Of a stretch of 64,000 nucleotides of DNA, positions 36,900 to 45,666 are shown in pieces. Origin of the DNA: WHUA01 sp963711215 (GTDB lineage: Bacteria; Pseudomonadota; Alphaproteobacteria; UBA8366); assembly GCA_963711215.1 (NCBI GenBank), contig CAVQDH010000008.1, positions 62,001 through 126,000 of the forward strand. The letters are read 5' to 3'. Below the pieces are notes generated by a model that saw only the letters and a list, made by a program, of their open reading frames with translations, made no database searches and had not been told where the DNA came from. A program made the translations under genes and the position numbers. Position 1 is the stretch's first letter. Each line of letters starts with the position of its first letter.

Positions 36900-37739
36900 C
36901 TAATGCGGTTTGTCGCCCGCGAGGATGATGCGGTAGAGCAGCCGGAGCTCCTGAAAGTCGTAGTCGGTGGTTGCCTTGTGGATGCAGCACCGGTTGTCCC
37001 AGATCACCATGTCGCCGGGACGCCAGCGATGCGTATAGACGAAGTCGGGCCGGGTCGAATGGGCGACCAGGCGTTCGATGAGATCGGCGCAGCTCTCGGG
37101 CGTCATGCCGCGGAACCGGCGCACCCGCAACGGGTTGAGGTAGATCGCGCGGCGGCCGTTCTCGGGATGGGTTCGGATCAGCGGGTGCACGACGCCATCG
37201 GAGGCGTCGTCGTCGCCCGCGGCGATGCGCTCGGCGACGCTCGGCGGCATCCGGCTTTCCGTGTAGGCATGCACGGCGTCGAGACCGTCGACCTCGGCGC
37301 GCAGGCGCTCGGGCAGCGCGTCATAGGCCGCGCCCATATGCGCCCAGCTCGTGTCGCCGCCCTTGCTCGGCAGCGACACGGCGAACAGCGCCGTCGCCTT
37401 CGGCGGCTCCGGCTGGAAGGAATGGTCGGTGTGCCAGCTCACGCCGCGCACGTTGATCCGGCCGTCCTTGGTCTTCTCCTGGTTCGAGATCGTCGCCACG
37501 TCCGGGCAGTCCGGCAGGTTGAATCGTTCCAGATGCTGACGGACCGGCTCGCCGAACAGGCGGGCCGCGGCGAGGAATTGCGGCGCATCGAGCGTCTGGT
37601 CGCGGATCACCAGCAGGGCGCGGTCGACGAAGGCGCGGCGCAGCCGGTCCGCTGTCTCTGCAACCACGGGTCGGGAGAGGTCGGCGCCGGTGACTTCGGC
37701 GCCGATCGGGTCGGAGAGATTTCGGATCGAGACCGCCAT
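36900..37739 (-). CDS. TauD/TfdA family dioxygenase (copy 1)
   Basis: A 279-residue Fe(II)/2-oxoglutarate dioxygenase. The iron-binding triad is complete: HTD in VSWHTDHSFQPEPP and the distal His in WDNRCCIHKA. The 2-oxoglutarate arginine is near LLYRIILAG. TauD releases sulfite from taurine and TfdA cleaves 2,4-D; the family is broad. It sits between the MFS gene and the four-domain rhodanese, suggesting a sulfur-linked substrate. Confidence 0.87.
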   Translation of the reverse strand: MAVSIRNLSDPIGAEVTGADLSRPVVAETADRLRRAFVDRALLVIRDQTLDAPQFLAAARLFGEPVRQHLERFNLPDCPDVATISNQEKTKDGRINVRGVSWHTDHSFQPEPPKATALFAVSLPSKGGDTSWAHMGAAYDALPERLRAEVDGLDAVHAYTESRMPPSVAERIAAGDDDASDGVVHPLIRTHPENGRRAIYLNPLRVRRFRGMTPESCADLIERLVAHSTRPDFVYTHRWRPGDMVIWDNRCCIHKATTDYDFQELRLLYRIILAGDKPH

Positions 37740-37764
37740 TCCCCTTCCCCCCGGCGGCCGGCGG

Positions 37765-39358
37765 TCAGGACGTTACGACGCGGAAGGCTGCGTCGCCGTC
37801 GGCCTCGATCTGGGCGGGCAGCTGCTCCTCCCAGCCGAGATACTCGCGCATCGCGGCTTCGTTGCCCTGGTGCCGGTCGTGCACGAAGAACAGGTAGTCG
37901 ATTCGCTCGGAGTCGGGCGGGACGCCGGGTGAGGCTTCGGTCGGCAGGCCGGCCTTGGCCCATGCTTCGCGCCCGCCCTTGAGCACGGCGACCGGCGCAT
38001 CGGTCAGCGCCTTCAGGTCCGGAACGGCGAGCCGGGCGCGGGTCTCATGCTCGGAATAGAGCACGATGCGCTTGCCCTTCGGCAGCTTCGGCGCCAGCCG
38101 GGCGAGCCGCGGCCGGATGCCCCAAAGCGCGCCGGGCAGATGCGCCTTGCTGTAGTCGCCGGAGAGGTCCACGTCGACGGCGACGGCCGTCCCATCCTTC
38201 AATGCCTTGGCCAGCTCCTGCGGCGTGATCGCGTCGACGGCGATCTTGTCGAGCCCGAGCACGCGCCGGGCCGGCGTTCCTTTCTCGGTCCCGGCCGTGC
38301 CGATGCCGCCCTGCAGGACATGCACGTCCCAGCCCATCTGCACCAGCCAGTGCGCCGCGGTGATGGCGCGCACCTCCGTGTCGTCGGTCAGCACGACCCG
38401 GGCGCCCCGCGCGCCGACCCAGCCATCCGTACGCTGAACGAGCTGGCCGCCCGGCGCGTGCAGCGCGCCCGGCAGGTGCCCGGCGGCGTATTCCTCCGCG
38501 CTGCGCACGTCGAGGACGTAGAGCGAGCGGTCCTTCTCGCCGCGCCAGCTGATCGACCGTGCCCAGGTCGACTTTGCGCACGCCGTATTTCTTCGCCATG
38601 GCCTCGGCGCGCGCCCTGGCTTCCGCCATGCCCTTGGCCGAGACGTCGGGGTATTTCCGGCTGGCGCCGTGGTCCAGCTCGAAGCCCGCGAGCCGCCAGC
38701 CCATGGTGCCGGCGCGCAGCGCCACGACCTTGTTGGGGATGCCGGCGTTGCGCAGGGTCTGCGCGCCGATGATGCTGCGCGTCCGGCCGGCGCAGTTGAC
38801 GACGACGGTCGTCTTCGGCGACGGCGCGATGTCGTGGATGCGGTAGACCAGCTCGGCGTTCGGCACGCTGATGCCGTTCGGGATGCTCATCCGCTTGTAT
38901 TCTTCCGGCGTGCGCCCGTCGACGACGACGAGGTCCTCGCCCTTCTCGAACATCGCGTTCAGCTCCGCCGCCGTGATCGACGGCGTGTGCGCGGCATGTT
39001 CGACCACCTCGCCGAAGGCCTTCGACGGCACGTTCTCGCCCTTGAAGATCACGTAGCCGGCCTTTTTCCAGGCATCGACGCCGCCGTCGAGGATCGAGAC
39101 GTCGGTGTAACCGACCGCCTGCATGCGCGCCGCCGCGCGTTCCGCCACGCCGTCGCCGCCGTCGACCAGCACGGTGCGCACGGTCCGCCGCGGCAGCAGC
39201 GCGTCCAGCCGTGATTCGAGCACGCTGTAGGGTACCGGCACCGTCAGCAGAAGATGGCCTTCGCCAATCTGGCCGTCCTCGCGGACGTCAAGCAGCGCCA
39301 GCTCCTTGCCGTCCTTGATCATCGTCTTCAGCGCCGCGGCGTCGATGCGTCTCGTCAT
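37765..39358 (-). CDS. Four-domain rhodanese-like sulfurtransferase, one-base insertion
   Basis: About 530 residues after removing one base near 38540-38546 (DQLA/GEKDRSLYVLDVRS). Four rhodanese domains run in tandem: about 1-105, 125-230, 270-375 and 395-500. Only domain 2 keeps the active-site loop with the persulfide cysteine (VVNCAGRTRS, Cys189); domains 1, 3 and 4 have Asp, Asp and Glu-type residues there (LVDGGDG, LTDDTEV, YSEHETR). Such proteins move sulfane sulfur to thiols or sulfite. It is flanked on both sides by TauD-like dioxygenases and ends next to TauE. Confidence 0.85.
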
Positions 39359-39386
39359 AGGTCTTCGTTCTCCAGGTTCGTTCGGT

Positions 39387-40232
39387 TCAGGCAGGGCGCG
39401 TGCCCTGCAAAAGGATGCGTTGGTGCAGGCGCGTCTGGCCCACCGGGAAGTCCATGTTGACCGCGTGCATCAGGCAGCGATTGTCCCATAGCAGGATGTC
39501 GCCGACGCGCCATTTGTGGTGGTACTGGTATTTCGGCTGGGTCACGTGCGCATAGATCGCGTCGAGCAGCGCGTCGCTTTCCGCGCGCGCCATGCCGACC
39601 ACCTGGTCCGTCCGGTTCGAATTGAAATAGATCGCCTTATCGCCGGTGTCCTCGTGGATACGGACGAGGGGGTGATCGACCGGCGGCGTCTCCGCTTCCT
39701 CTTCCTGCGTCAGCTTGATCGCCCGCGCCGGCGCGCGCTTGGTGTCGTAGCCATGCACCGCGCGCAAGCCCTGGATCCGCCGCTTCTGTGCGTCCGGCAA
39801 ATCGATATAGGCCTTCCGCATGTTGCAGAACTTCGTCTCGCCGCCGCTGTCGGGGATCTGGATCGACTGCAGCATGGTCGCCTTGGCCGGCACGGCGAAG
39901 TAGGAGTCGTCGGTGTGCCAGCCGGACAGGCGGACGAGGCGCATGTCGTCGGGCTTGTCCTCCGGGCGCTTGTAGGTGCTTTCGAGGATGCTGACCTCCG
40001 GCGTCTCGCCGTGCCGCTTTTTGCGCAGAAGCTGCAGCTGCGGCGCGCCGAAATAGCCCGCGACCCGGGCGAACTCGCTCGGCTCCAGCGGCTGGCTGCG
40101 AAAACAGAGCAGGTGGTGTTTCAGGAAGGCCTGCTGGATCGCCGAGATCGTCTTGTCGTCTTGCGGTTGGGTCAGATCGAGGCCCGAGACTTCCGCGCCA
40201 AGGGCGTCGCTGAGCGGTCTGATTTGGAGCAT
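39387..40232 (-). CDS. TauD/TfdA family dioxygenase (copy 2)
   Basis: A 281-residue Fe(II)/2-oxoglutarate dioxygenase. The iron ligands are in LSGWHTDDSYFAVP and WDNRCLMHAVN; the co-substrate arginine is in TRLHQRILLQG. The ATG at 40232 has an AGGAGG ribosome site and starts MLQIRPLSDALGAEVSGLDL, the family's usual N-terminus. It is 28 bases upstream of the rhodanese gene, same strand. Sequence differs clearly from copies 1 and 3, so it probably has its own substrate. Confidence 0.88.
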   Translation of the reverse strand: MLQIRPLSDALGAEVSGLDLTQPQDDKTISAIQQAFLKHHLLCFRSQPLEPSEFARVAGYFGAPQLQLLRKKRHGETPEVSILESTYKRPEDKPDDMRLVRLSGWHTDDSYFAVPAKATMLQSIQIPDSGGETKFCNMRKAYIDLPDAQKRRIQGLRAVHGYDTKRAPARAIKLTQEEEAETPPVDHPLVRIHEDTGDKAIYFNSNRTDQVVGMARAESDALLDAIYAHVTQPKYQYHHKWRVGDILLWDNRCLMHAVNMDFPVGQTRLHQRILLQGTRPA

Positions 40233-40392
40233 CCTGCCTGCCTCCTGCGAATGGCCGAGGGAATGAAGGCGCCGCCAAGGACAGGAAAAGGGCTTGCCGT
40301 CGACGGCAAGCAGGTGAACAGGGCCGTTTCCTCGTTCTTGGGCGATTATTGCGAGACTATAGAGCGGCGACGGGCTTGCGCGCAAACCGGGT

Positions 40393-41184
40393 TCAGTGGT
40401 TCAGGGCGGCGACGCCCTTCCAGATCAGCGCCACGGATGCGACCAGCAGCAGGATGCGGAAGGCGCCGAAATAGCGCTGCGCCGAGAGCTTCATGGCGAA
40501 CCGCTGCCCGGCCCAGCCGCCGGCATAGACCGCCGGCATCACCAGGGCGGACTCGATCACCAGCTTGAGCGTGATCAGGCCGACGACGAGCGACACGATA
40601 GCCCGCCACAGCACCATGAAGCCGGAGAGCATGATGTTGGTGGCGCGGAAGGCCCGCGGCTGCGGCGTCGTCCAGCGCAGATAGAAGGAGAGGAAATAGT
40701 TCGATCCGGCGCCGGCAATGCCGGCAACGAGCCCGGCGATGGCGGCAAGCCCGAAGGCGACGGACAGGCGGTCGAGCCGCATGTACCGGGCGGCGTGCTC
40801 CGCCAGGCCGGCCACGTCGATCAGCACCGCGACGGAAAGACAGCCGCCCAGCACGATCGTCAGCCAGGCCGCCTTGAGGATGGCGAAGATCCAGACCCCG
40901 ACCACGACGGAAACGATCGTCCCGGCCATCATCGGCTTCGTGATGCGCCAGTTCGCCTCCTTCACGCCCTGCGGCAGCAGCTGTACCTGGGCGAAGACCG
41001 AGGTCAACAGCGCGATCAGGACCGCGTCATGGGGCGGCAAGACCCATGCGCTGCCGAGCACCGCAGGCATCCCGGACCCGAAGCCGAGGGTTCCGCGAAT
41101 GAAAAAGGACAGGAAATAGACGATGAAGAGGCCGGCGACGGCATAACCCGATAGGTCGCTGAAGGGGATGAGACCGTCGCTCAT
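40393..41184 (-). CDS. TauE/SafE family anion exporter
   Basis: A 263-residue membrane protein with about eight hydrophobic segments and the duplicated glycine-rich family signature (GTLGFGSGMPAVLG and AGIAGAGSNYFLSFY). TauE/SafE members export sulfite, sulfoacetate or other small anions. It is the first gene of the TauE / TauD / rhodanese / TauD / MFS line on the minus strand. Removal of sulfite released by the dioxygenases is a plausible role. Confidence 0.82.
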   Translation of the reverse strand: MSDGLIPFSDLSGYAVAGLFIVYFLSFFIRGTLGFGSGMPAVLGSAWVLPPHDAVLIALLTSVFAQVQLLPQGVKEANWRITKPMMAGTIVSVVVGVWIFAILKAAWLTIVLGGCLSVAVLIDVAGLAEHAARYMRLDRLSVAFGLAAIAGLVAGIAGAGSNYFLSFYLRWTTPQPRAFRATNIMLSGFMVLWRAIVSLVVGLITLKLVIESALVMPAVYAGGWAGQRFAMKLSAQRYFGAFRILLLVASVALIWKGVAALNH

Positions 41185-41435
41185 GGACTGATTGTGGGTA
41201 CTCGGGAACGGGGATATCGGCGGAAAGGGGCCGGGTGCACCGGCACTATACAGCTTCGGCGAACGGCCGCAATGCGCCGGACTTGGCCTCGACAGGGAGC
41301 CCTCGGCCTGGAACTCGCCAGAAAACGGCTTCCCGGCTATATATGGGACATCACACACCGCCCTGGCCGAACGAAACGGCCGCATTCGCCGGCCCCCCTA
41401 ATGACGCCATGGCCTCCGGAAAGGAAACCCCGCGC

Positions 41436-41828
41436 ATGTCGAAGATCTATCATATCGCCGTGAAAGTGCCCGATATCGACAAGGCCAAGGCCTTCTACAA
41501 GAATCTGTTCGGGTTCGAGGAGCTGAAGCAGTCGAAGGTGCGCGACCACACCTCCTGCCATCTGACCGACGGCGTCATCGACCTGGCGATCATCCAGTAT
41601 GAAAGCGAAGGCTCGCCGGAAGCCGGGCTGTCCGGCGCCGGTCCCTGCATCCATCACTTCGGCGTCGAAGTCGAGGACCTCGAAGCCTCGCACGACCGGC
41701 TGAAGGAGATGGGCTGCGAGATATTGTCGAAGCCCGGGGTTCTACCGATCAAGTTCCGCTCTCCCTTCGGCGTGGTCGCGGAGATCTCGCCGGACGGCTA
41801 TTTCGACACCAAGCACAAGAACGGCTAG
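41436..41828 (+). CDS. VOC family (glyoxalase-like) protein
   Basis: A 130-residue vicinal oxygen chelate fold protein with two beta-alpha-beta-beta-beta units (KIYHIAVKVPDIDKAKAFYKNLFGFEEL and CIHHFGVEVEDLEASHDRLKEMG). Metal ligands would be His7, the middle region (HTSCHL), His in IHHFG and Glu in VAEISPDG. It could be a lactoylglutathione-type lyase, an epimerase or a ring-cleavage relative. The ATG at 41436 has AAGGAAA upstream. It is followed by Rieske and DMT genes on the same strand. Confidence 0.8.
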   Translation: MSKIYHIAVKVPDIDKAKAFYKNLFGFEELKQSKVRDHTSCHLTDGVIDLAIIQYESEGSPEAGLSGAGPCIHHFGVEVEDLEASHDRLKEMGCEILSKPGVLPIKFRSPFGVVAEISPDGYFDTKHKNG

Positions 41829-41882
41829 GAGCGGCCGGCGCGCGCCCTTGCCTGTCCGCATAGGCGCGCGCCGTCCATCCGT

Positions 41883-42263
41883 ATGCTCGACCTTTGCTGT
41901 CTCGAGGATATCCCTGACGGCGGTGCCCGTGGATTCGCCGTCGAGGGGCCGGAACTCGCCCAGCGCATCATCGTCGTGCGCCGGGGCGGGGTGGCGTTCG
42001 GCTACATCAACCGCTGCCCGCACGTGCCAACCAGGCTCGACTACAGCCCGGACGAGTTCCTGGACCCATCCGGCTGCTATCTCGAATGCGGCGGGCATGG
42101 CGCGCTGTTCCGGATCGAGGACGGCCTCTGCATCGAAGGTCCCTGCGAAGGCGAAGCCCTCAAGCCGGTCCCGCTCCGCATCGACGGCGGCCGGGTCTGG
42201 CTCGACCGGACCGGCGTCGCCCTCGTCGACGAGATCAGCAAGGTCATGTCCGACCTGCGCTAG
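41883..42263 (+). CDS. Rieske [2Fe-2S] ferredoxin-like protein
   Basis: A 126-residue single-domain Rieske protein. The cluster ligands are in NRCPHVPTRLDY (Cys-x-His) and LECGGHGALF (Cys-x-x-His). A further Cys pair follows (GLCIEGPC). No oxygenase subunit is near, so it may be a free-standing electron carrier. It lies 54 bases after the VOC gene and 38 before the DMT transporter. Confidence 0.85.
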   Translation: MLDLCCLEDIPDGGARGFAVEGPELAQRIIVVRRGGVAFGYINRCPHVPTRLDYSPDEFLDPSGCYLECGGHGALFRIEDGLCIEGPCEGEALKPVPLRIDGGRVWLDRTGVALVDEISKVMSDLR

Positions 42264-42301
42264 CGGCCCTTCCCAACACGATCAGAACAGGACGGCGGAG
42301 C

Positions 42302-43210
42302 ATGGTTGAGCTGTGGGTTCCGATAACGTTCGGCGCCGTCATCTTTCAGACGGTCCGGACCGGTCTGCAAAAGCATTTGAAGGGCGCGCTGACGACCAGC
42401 GCGGTCACCTATGTCCGCTTCCTGTTCGGCATGCCGCTCGCCGCGCTCTATCTGGCGTCCCTGATGGGGATAACCGGTGAGGCGCTGCCGCCCGTCTCGG
42501 GGAAATTCCTGTTCCTCGCCTTCCTCGCCGCGATCGGGCAGATCCTGGGCACCTTCCTTCTCGTCCACCTGTTCTCCTTCCGCAACTTCGCGGTCGGCAC
42601 GACCTATACCAAGACCGAGGCGATCCAGACCGCGCTGATCGGGCTCTTCTTCTTCGGCCAGGCGATGAGCGCGGCGGGTTTCCTCGCGATCATCGTCAGC
42701 GGCGTGGGCGTCATGATGATCTCGATCGTGCATGGACACGCAAGCCTGCGCGGCTTTCTCACCGGCTGGACCAACCGGATCGCGCTTTATGGCGTGGTCT
42801 CGGGGACCGGCTTCGCGGTGGCGGCGGTCGGCGCCCGGGCGGCCAGCCTGTCGCTCGGCGCCAAGGGCTTCCTGATACCGGCCGCTTATACCCTGGTCTG
42901 GGTATCGGCGATGCAACTGGTGATGATGACCGTATACATCTTGCTGCGCGAACGCCGGCAGATGGCCGCCATATTCAAAAATCTCCGCTTCTCGTTCCTG
43001 GTCGGCCTGACCGGCGTGCTCGGCTCGATCTGCTGGTTCAACGCCATGACCCTGCAGAACGCGGCCTATGTGCGGACGCTGGGGCAGATCGAGCTGATCC
43101 TGTCCCTGCTCACCTCCTACGTGGTGTTCAAGGAGCGCTCGACCCGTTACGAGATCGTCGGCATGGTGATGATCGTGATCGGCATCGTCATTCTGCTGCT
43201 CTTTCGCTGA
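42302..43210 (+). CDS. EamA/DMT family transporter
   Basis: A 302-residue drug/metabolite transporter with about ten transmembrane helices in two EamA repeats (about 5-140 and 160-300). The C-terminal VYVVFKERSTRYEIVGMVMIVIGIVIL is typical. Substrate unknown. Its last 23 bases overlap the end of the convergent MFS gene. GGCGGAGC lies before the ATG at 42302. Confidence 0.83.
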   Translation: MVELWVPITFGAVIFQTVRTGLQKHLKGALTTSAVTYVRFLFGMPLAALYLASLMGITGEALPPVSGKFLFLAFLAAIGQILGTFLLVHLFSFRNFAVGTTYTKTEAIQTALIGLFFFGQAMSAAGFLAIIVSGVGVMMISIVHGHASLRGFLTGWTNRIALYGVVSGTGFAVAAVGARAASLSLGAKGFLIPAAYTLVWVSAMQLVMMTVYILLRERRQMAAIFKNLRFSFLVGLTGVLGSICWFNAMTLQNAAYVRTLGQIELILSLLTSYVVFKERSTRYEIVGMVMIVIGIVILLLFR

Positions 43211-44450
43211 GCCGCGGCGGATCGCGATAAAGCTCGGGCCAGATCGCGACGACGATGGCGAGCAGGACAAGGCCTTCGCTCGCCATGATGACGATCGCCC
43301 AGTTGGCGCCGAGCCAGGCGGCGAGCAGACCGAGATTGAGCACGCCGAGCGGGCCGGCGCCGATGCAGGTGGCGAGCACGCCGAGCACGCGCGAGCGCAT
43401 CTCGGGTGTCGCGGCGCTGAACATGATCGCGGACTGGGTCGTGGAAAATCCGGCGTGGCCCAGCCCGGTGACGATCAGCACCGCGACCGCGACGAGGAAG
43501 GTATCGAGCGTGGCGAACCAGATGACGCCAAGCATGAAGAAGAGCGTGCCGAGGACGTAGGTGCGCGGAAAGTTGCGCGGCTGGATGGTGGCGATAGCGA
43601 GCGCGCCGACCATCGCCCCGATCCCTTCGGCGGAGGCAAGGATGCCGATCAGGGACGCGTTCAGCGCCATCCCTTCCTTGCCGATGACCGGGATCAGGGA
43701 AGAGAAGGGGACGACGAACATGTTGGTAACGATCGTGACCAGCAGCGCGCCCACGATCATGCGCTGGCGGCGGATGAATTGCAGCCCTTCGACGATATTG
43801 GTCAGGTATTTCGACCGCGCGGTCTGCGCCGGCGCGGCGGTATAGCGCACGGTGAGCATGGTCAGGAAGGCCGTGACATAGAGCACGAAGCAGAGGAGAT
43901 AGCAGCCGTAAATGCCGACCTCGTCATACAGCACGCCGGCGCCGAGCGGTCCCAGCAGGCGCGTGGCGCTGTTCGTCACCGAATCGAAGGCAAGCGCTGC
44001 GCCGGCGCGGGAGGGCCCGGCGATCTCGCCCATCATCGTGCGGCGGAAGGGAAAATCCGAAGCGAACAGCGCGCCGCCGAGGCAAATTCCGAGCATGACC
44101 TGCCAAACCGCGAGATGGCCGGTATAAGCGGAAACGCCGAGCGCCCCCGAGGTGAGGCAGAGAACGCCGAGCGTCGCCAGCATGAAGGTCCGCCGGTTCA
44201 GGCGCTCCGCCAGCGTGCCGACCACGGTGCCGAGCAGGACCATCGGCAAAAATCGGAAGAAGGTGACAAGGGCGGTCTGGAAGGCGGAGCCGGTGACGTC
44301 GAAGACGAAGATACTGGCGGCCAGCACCTCGAGCCATCGAACGACCCCGGTGCAGGCGCCGGACAGCCAAAGGCCGGTGTAGTTCCGGTCGCGGAACAGG
44401 TCGATCGGGCGAACGCGGCCGCTGCGCCCGGCGCTGTTGAGGCTCGTCAA
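43188..44450 (-). CDS. MFS transporter (drug-exporter-like)
   Basis: About 420 residues with 12 hydrophobic segments; begins IDLFRDRNYTGLWLSGACTGVVRWLEVLA, typical of the Enterobactin exporter EntS-like/MFS_3 branch. The A motif is in GTLAERLNRRTFMLATLG. The start is uncertain. TTG 44450, with GGAG about ten bases upstream, gives a normal length; ATG 44594 would add an improbable Arg/Ser-rich leader. Its 3' end overlaps the DMT gene tail to tail. The 320 bases upstream to the amidohydrolase gene hold no gene and must contain both divergent promoters. Confidence 0.8.
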   Translation of the reverse strand: MTSLNSAGRSGRVRPIDLFRDRNYTGLWLSGACTGVVRWLEVLAASIFVFDVTGSAFQTALVTFFRFLPMVLLGTVVGTLAERLNRRTFMLATLGVLCLTSGALGVSAYTGHLAVWQVMLGICLGGALFASDFPFRRTMMGEIAGPSRAGAALAFDSVTNSATRLLGPLGAGVLYDEVGIYGCYLLCFVLYVTAFLTMLTVRYTAAPAQTARSKYLTNIVEGLQFIRRQRMIVGALLVTIVTNMFVVPFSSLIPVIGKEGMALNASLIGILASAEGIGAMVGALAIATIQPRNFPRTYVLGTLFFMLGVIWFATLDTFLVAVAVLIVTGLGHAGFSTTQSAIMFSAATPEMRSRVLGVLATCIGAGPLGVLNLGLLAAWLGANWAIVIMASEGLVLLAIVVAIWPELYRDPPRLSERAAE

Positions 44451-44771
44451 GGGCGGCGCGCTCCGCCGGCGCGAAAGGCATGCGGATCGCCGGCAAGGCG
44501 CATGCGCGAAGGGGCGACGGCAGCGACGGGCGAGCGTGTCGGCAACGCTTGGACTTTCCTCAGCAATGGCGCGCGATTTTGGCGCGTGCCTCATTTTGCG
44601 CCATCATAGGGCATCGGGCCCGATTCCCCGAAATGCCGGCCTGCCGTTCCGGAAGGACGGCAATCCGAAGCCGCGTGCGATCCAGGAAGGCATTGGTCTA
44701 TGATCCGCCGGACCAATCGGCCACGCCTATTCGGCCGGCCGTAAGAACGTCATAAGAACAAGGAGAAACGG

Positions 44772-45642
44772 ATGACCGATGCCTACAATGTGTCCGGCGC
44801 GGGCCGTAAGCCGAAGCTCGTGACGCCGCCGAAAGCCTGCGAGACGCATTCCCACGTTTTCGGGCCGGCCGAAAAATACAAGAGATTTCCCGGCCGCACG
44901 CCGAATTACGGTGCCTCGGTCGAAGCCTATGCCGAGATGCTCGACGCGCCTCGGCATGGAGCGCTGCGTCATCGTGCAGCCGTCGCTCTACAGCTACGAC
45001 AACAGCTGCTCGCTCGACGCCATGGCCTGGTTCGGCAAGTCGCGGGCGCGCGGCGTGGCGGTGACCAAGACCGGCGTAAGCAAGCAGGAGCTGCAGCGCC
45101 TGCATGACGGCGGCATGCGGGGCATCCGGTTCTTTCTCCTGGTCGACGACTTCACGATGGCGGACGCGCCGGCGATGGCGAAGAAGGTCGCGCCCTTCGG
45201 CTGGCATCTGCAGGCGCAGGGACACGGACGGTGGCTGGAAGAAGCCATGCCGATCCTGGAGAAGCTGCCGGTCGATGTCGTCATCGACCATGTCGGCCGC
45301 ACGCCGCCGGAAAACGGGCTTAACGATCCGGGGTTTAAGTCGCTGCTGCGCTTCATGGAGACCGGGCGCTGCTGGGTCAAGCTGTCGGCGCCCTATCTGG
45401 CGACGACGGACGGCCCGCCGCACTACGCCGATGTCGGCAAGAAGGTGCAGGCACTCGTGGGCGTCCGGCCGGACCGTCTCGTGTGGGCGGCGAACTGGCC
45501 GCACCCCGGCCACACGGGGCCGCAGGACAAGCCGGAAGAGGCCGACCTGCTCGACGTCATGCTGGAATGGGTGCCGGACAAGAAGATCCGGGACGCCATA
45601 TTCGCGGACAACGCCGCGGTGCTGTACGATTTCGATGACTGA
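44772..45642 (+). CDS. Amidohydrolase family protein (TIM barrel), one-base insertion
   Basis: About 289 residues after removing one C near 44949-44950 (EMLDA/LGMERCVIVQPS). A metal-dependent hydrolase or decarboxylase of the PF04909 type, related to 2-pyrone-4,6-dicarboxylate lactonase LigI. THSHVFGP carries the first metal His pair, and VIDHVGRT, WAANWPHPG and the late FADNAAVLYDF follow the family pattern. AAGGAGAAACGG before the ATG is a strong ribosome site. It is followed 24 bases later by a CoA-transferase, forming an operon. Confidence 0.85.
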
Positions 45643-45666
45643 AAGAACGAACCTCAGGAGAAAGCC

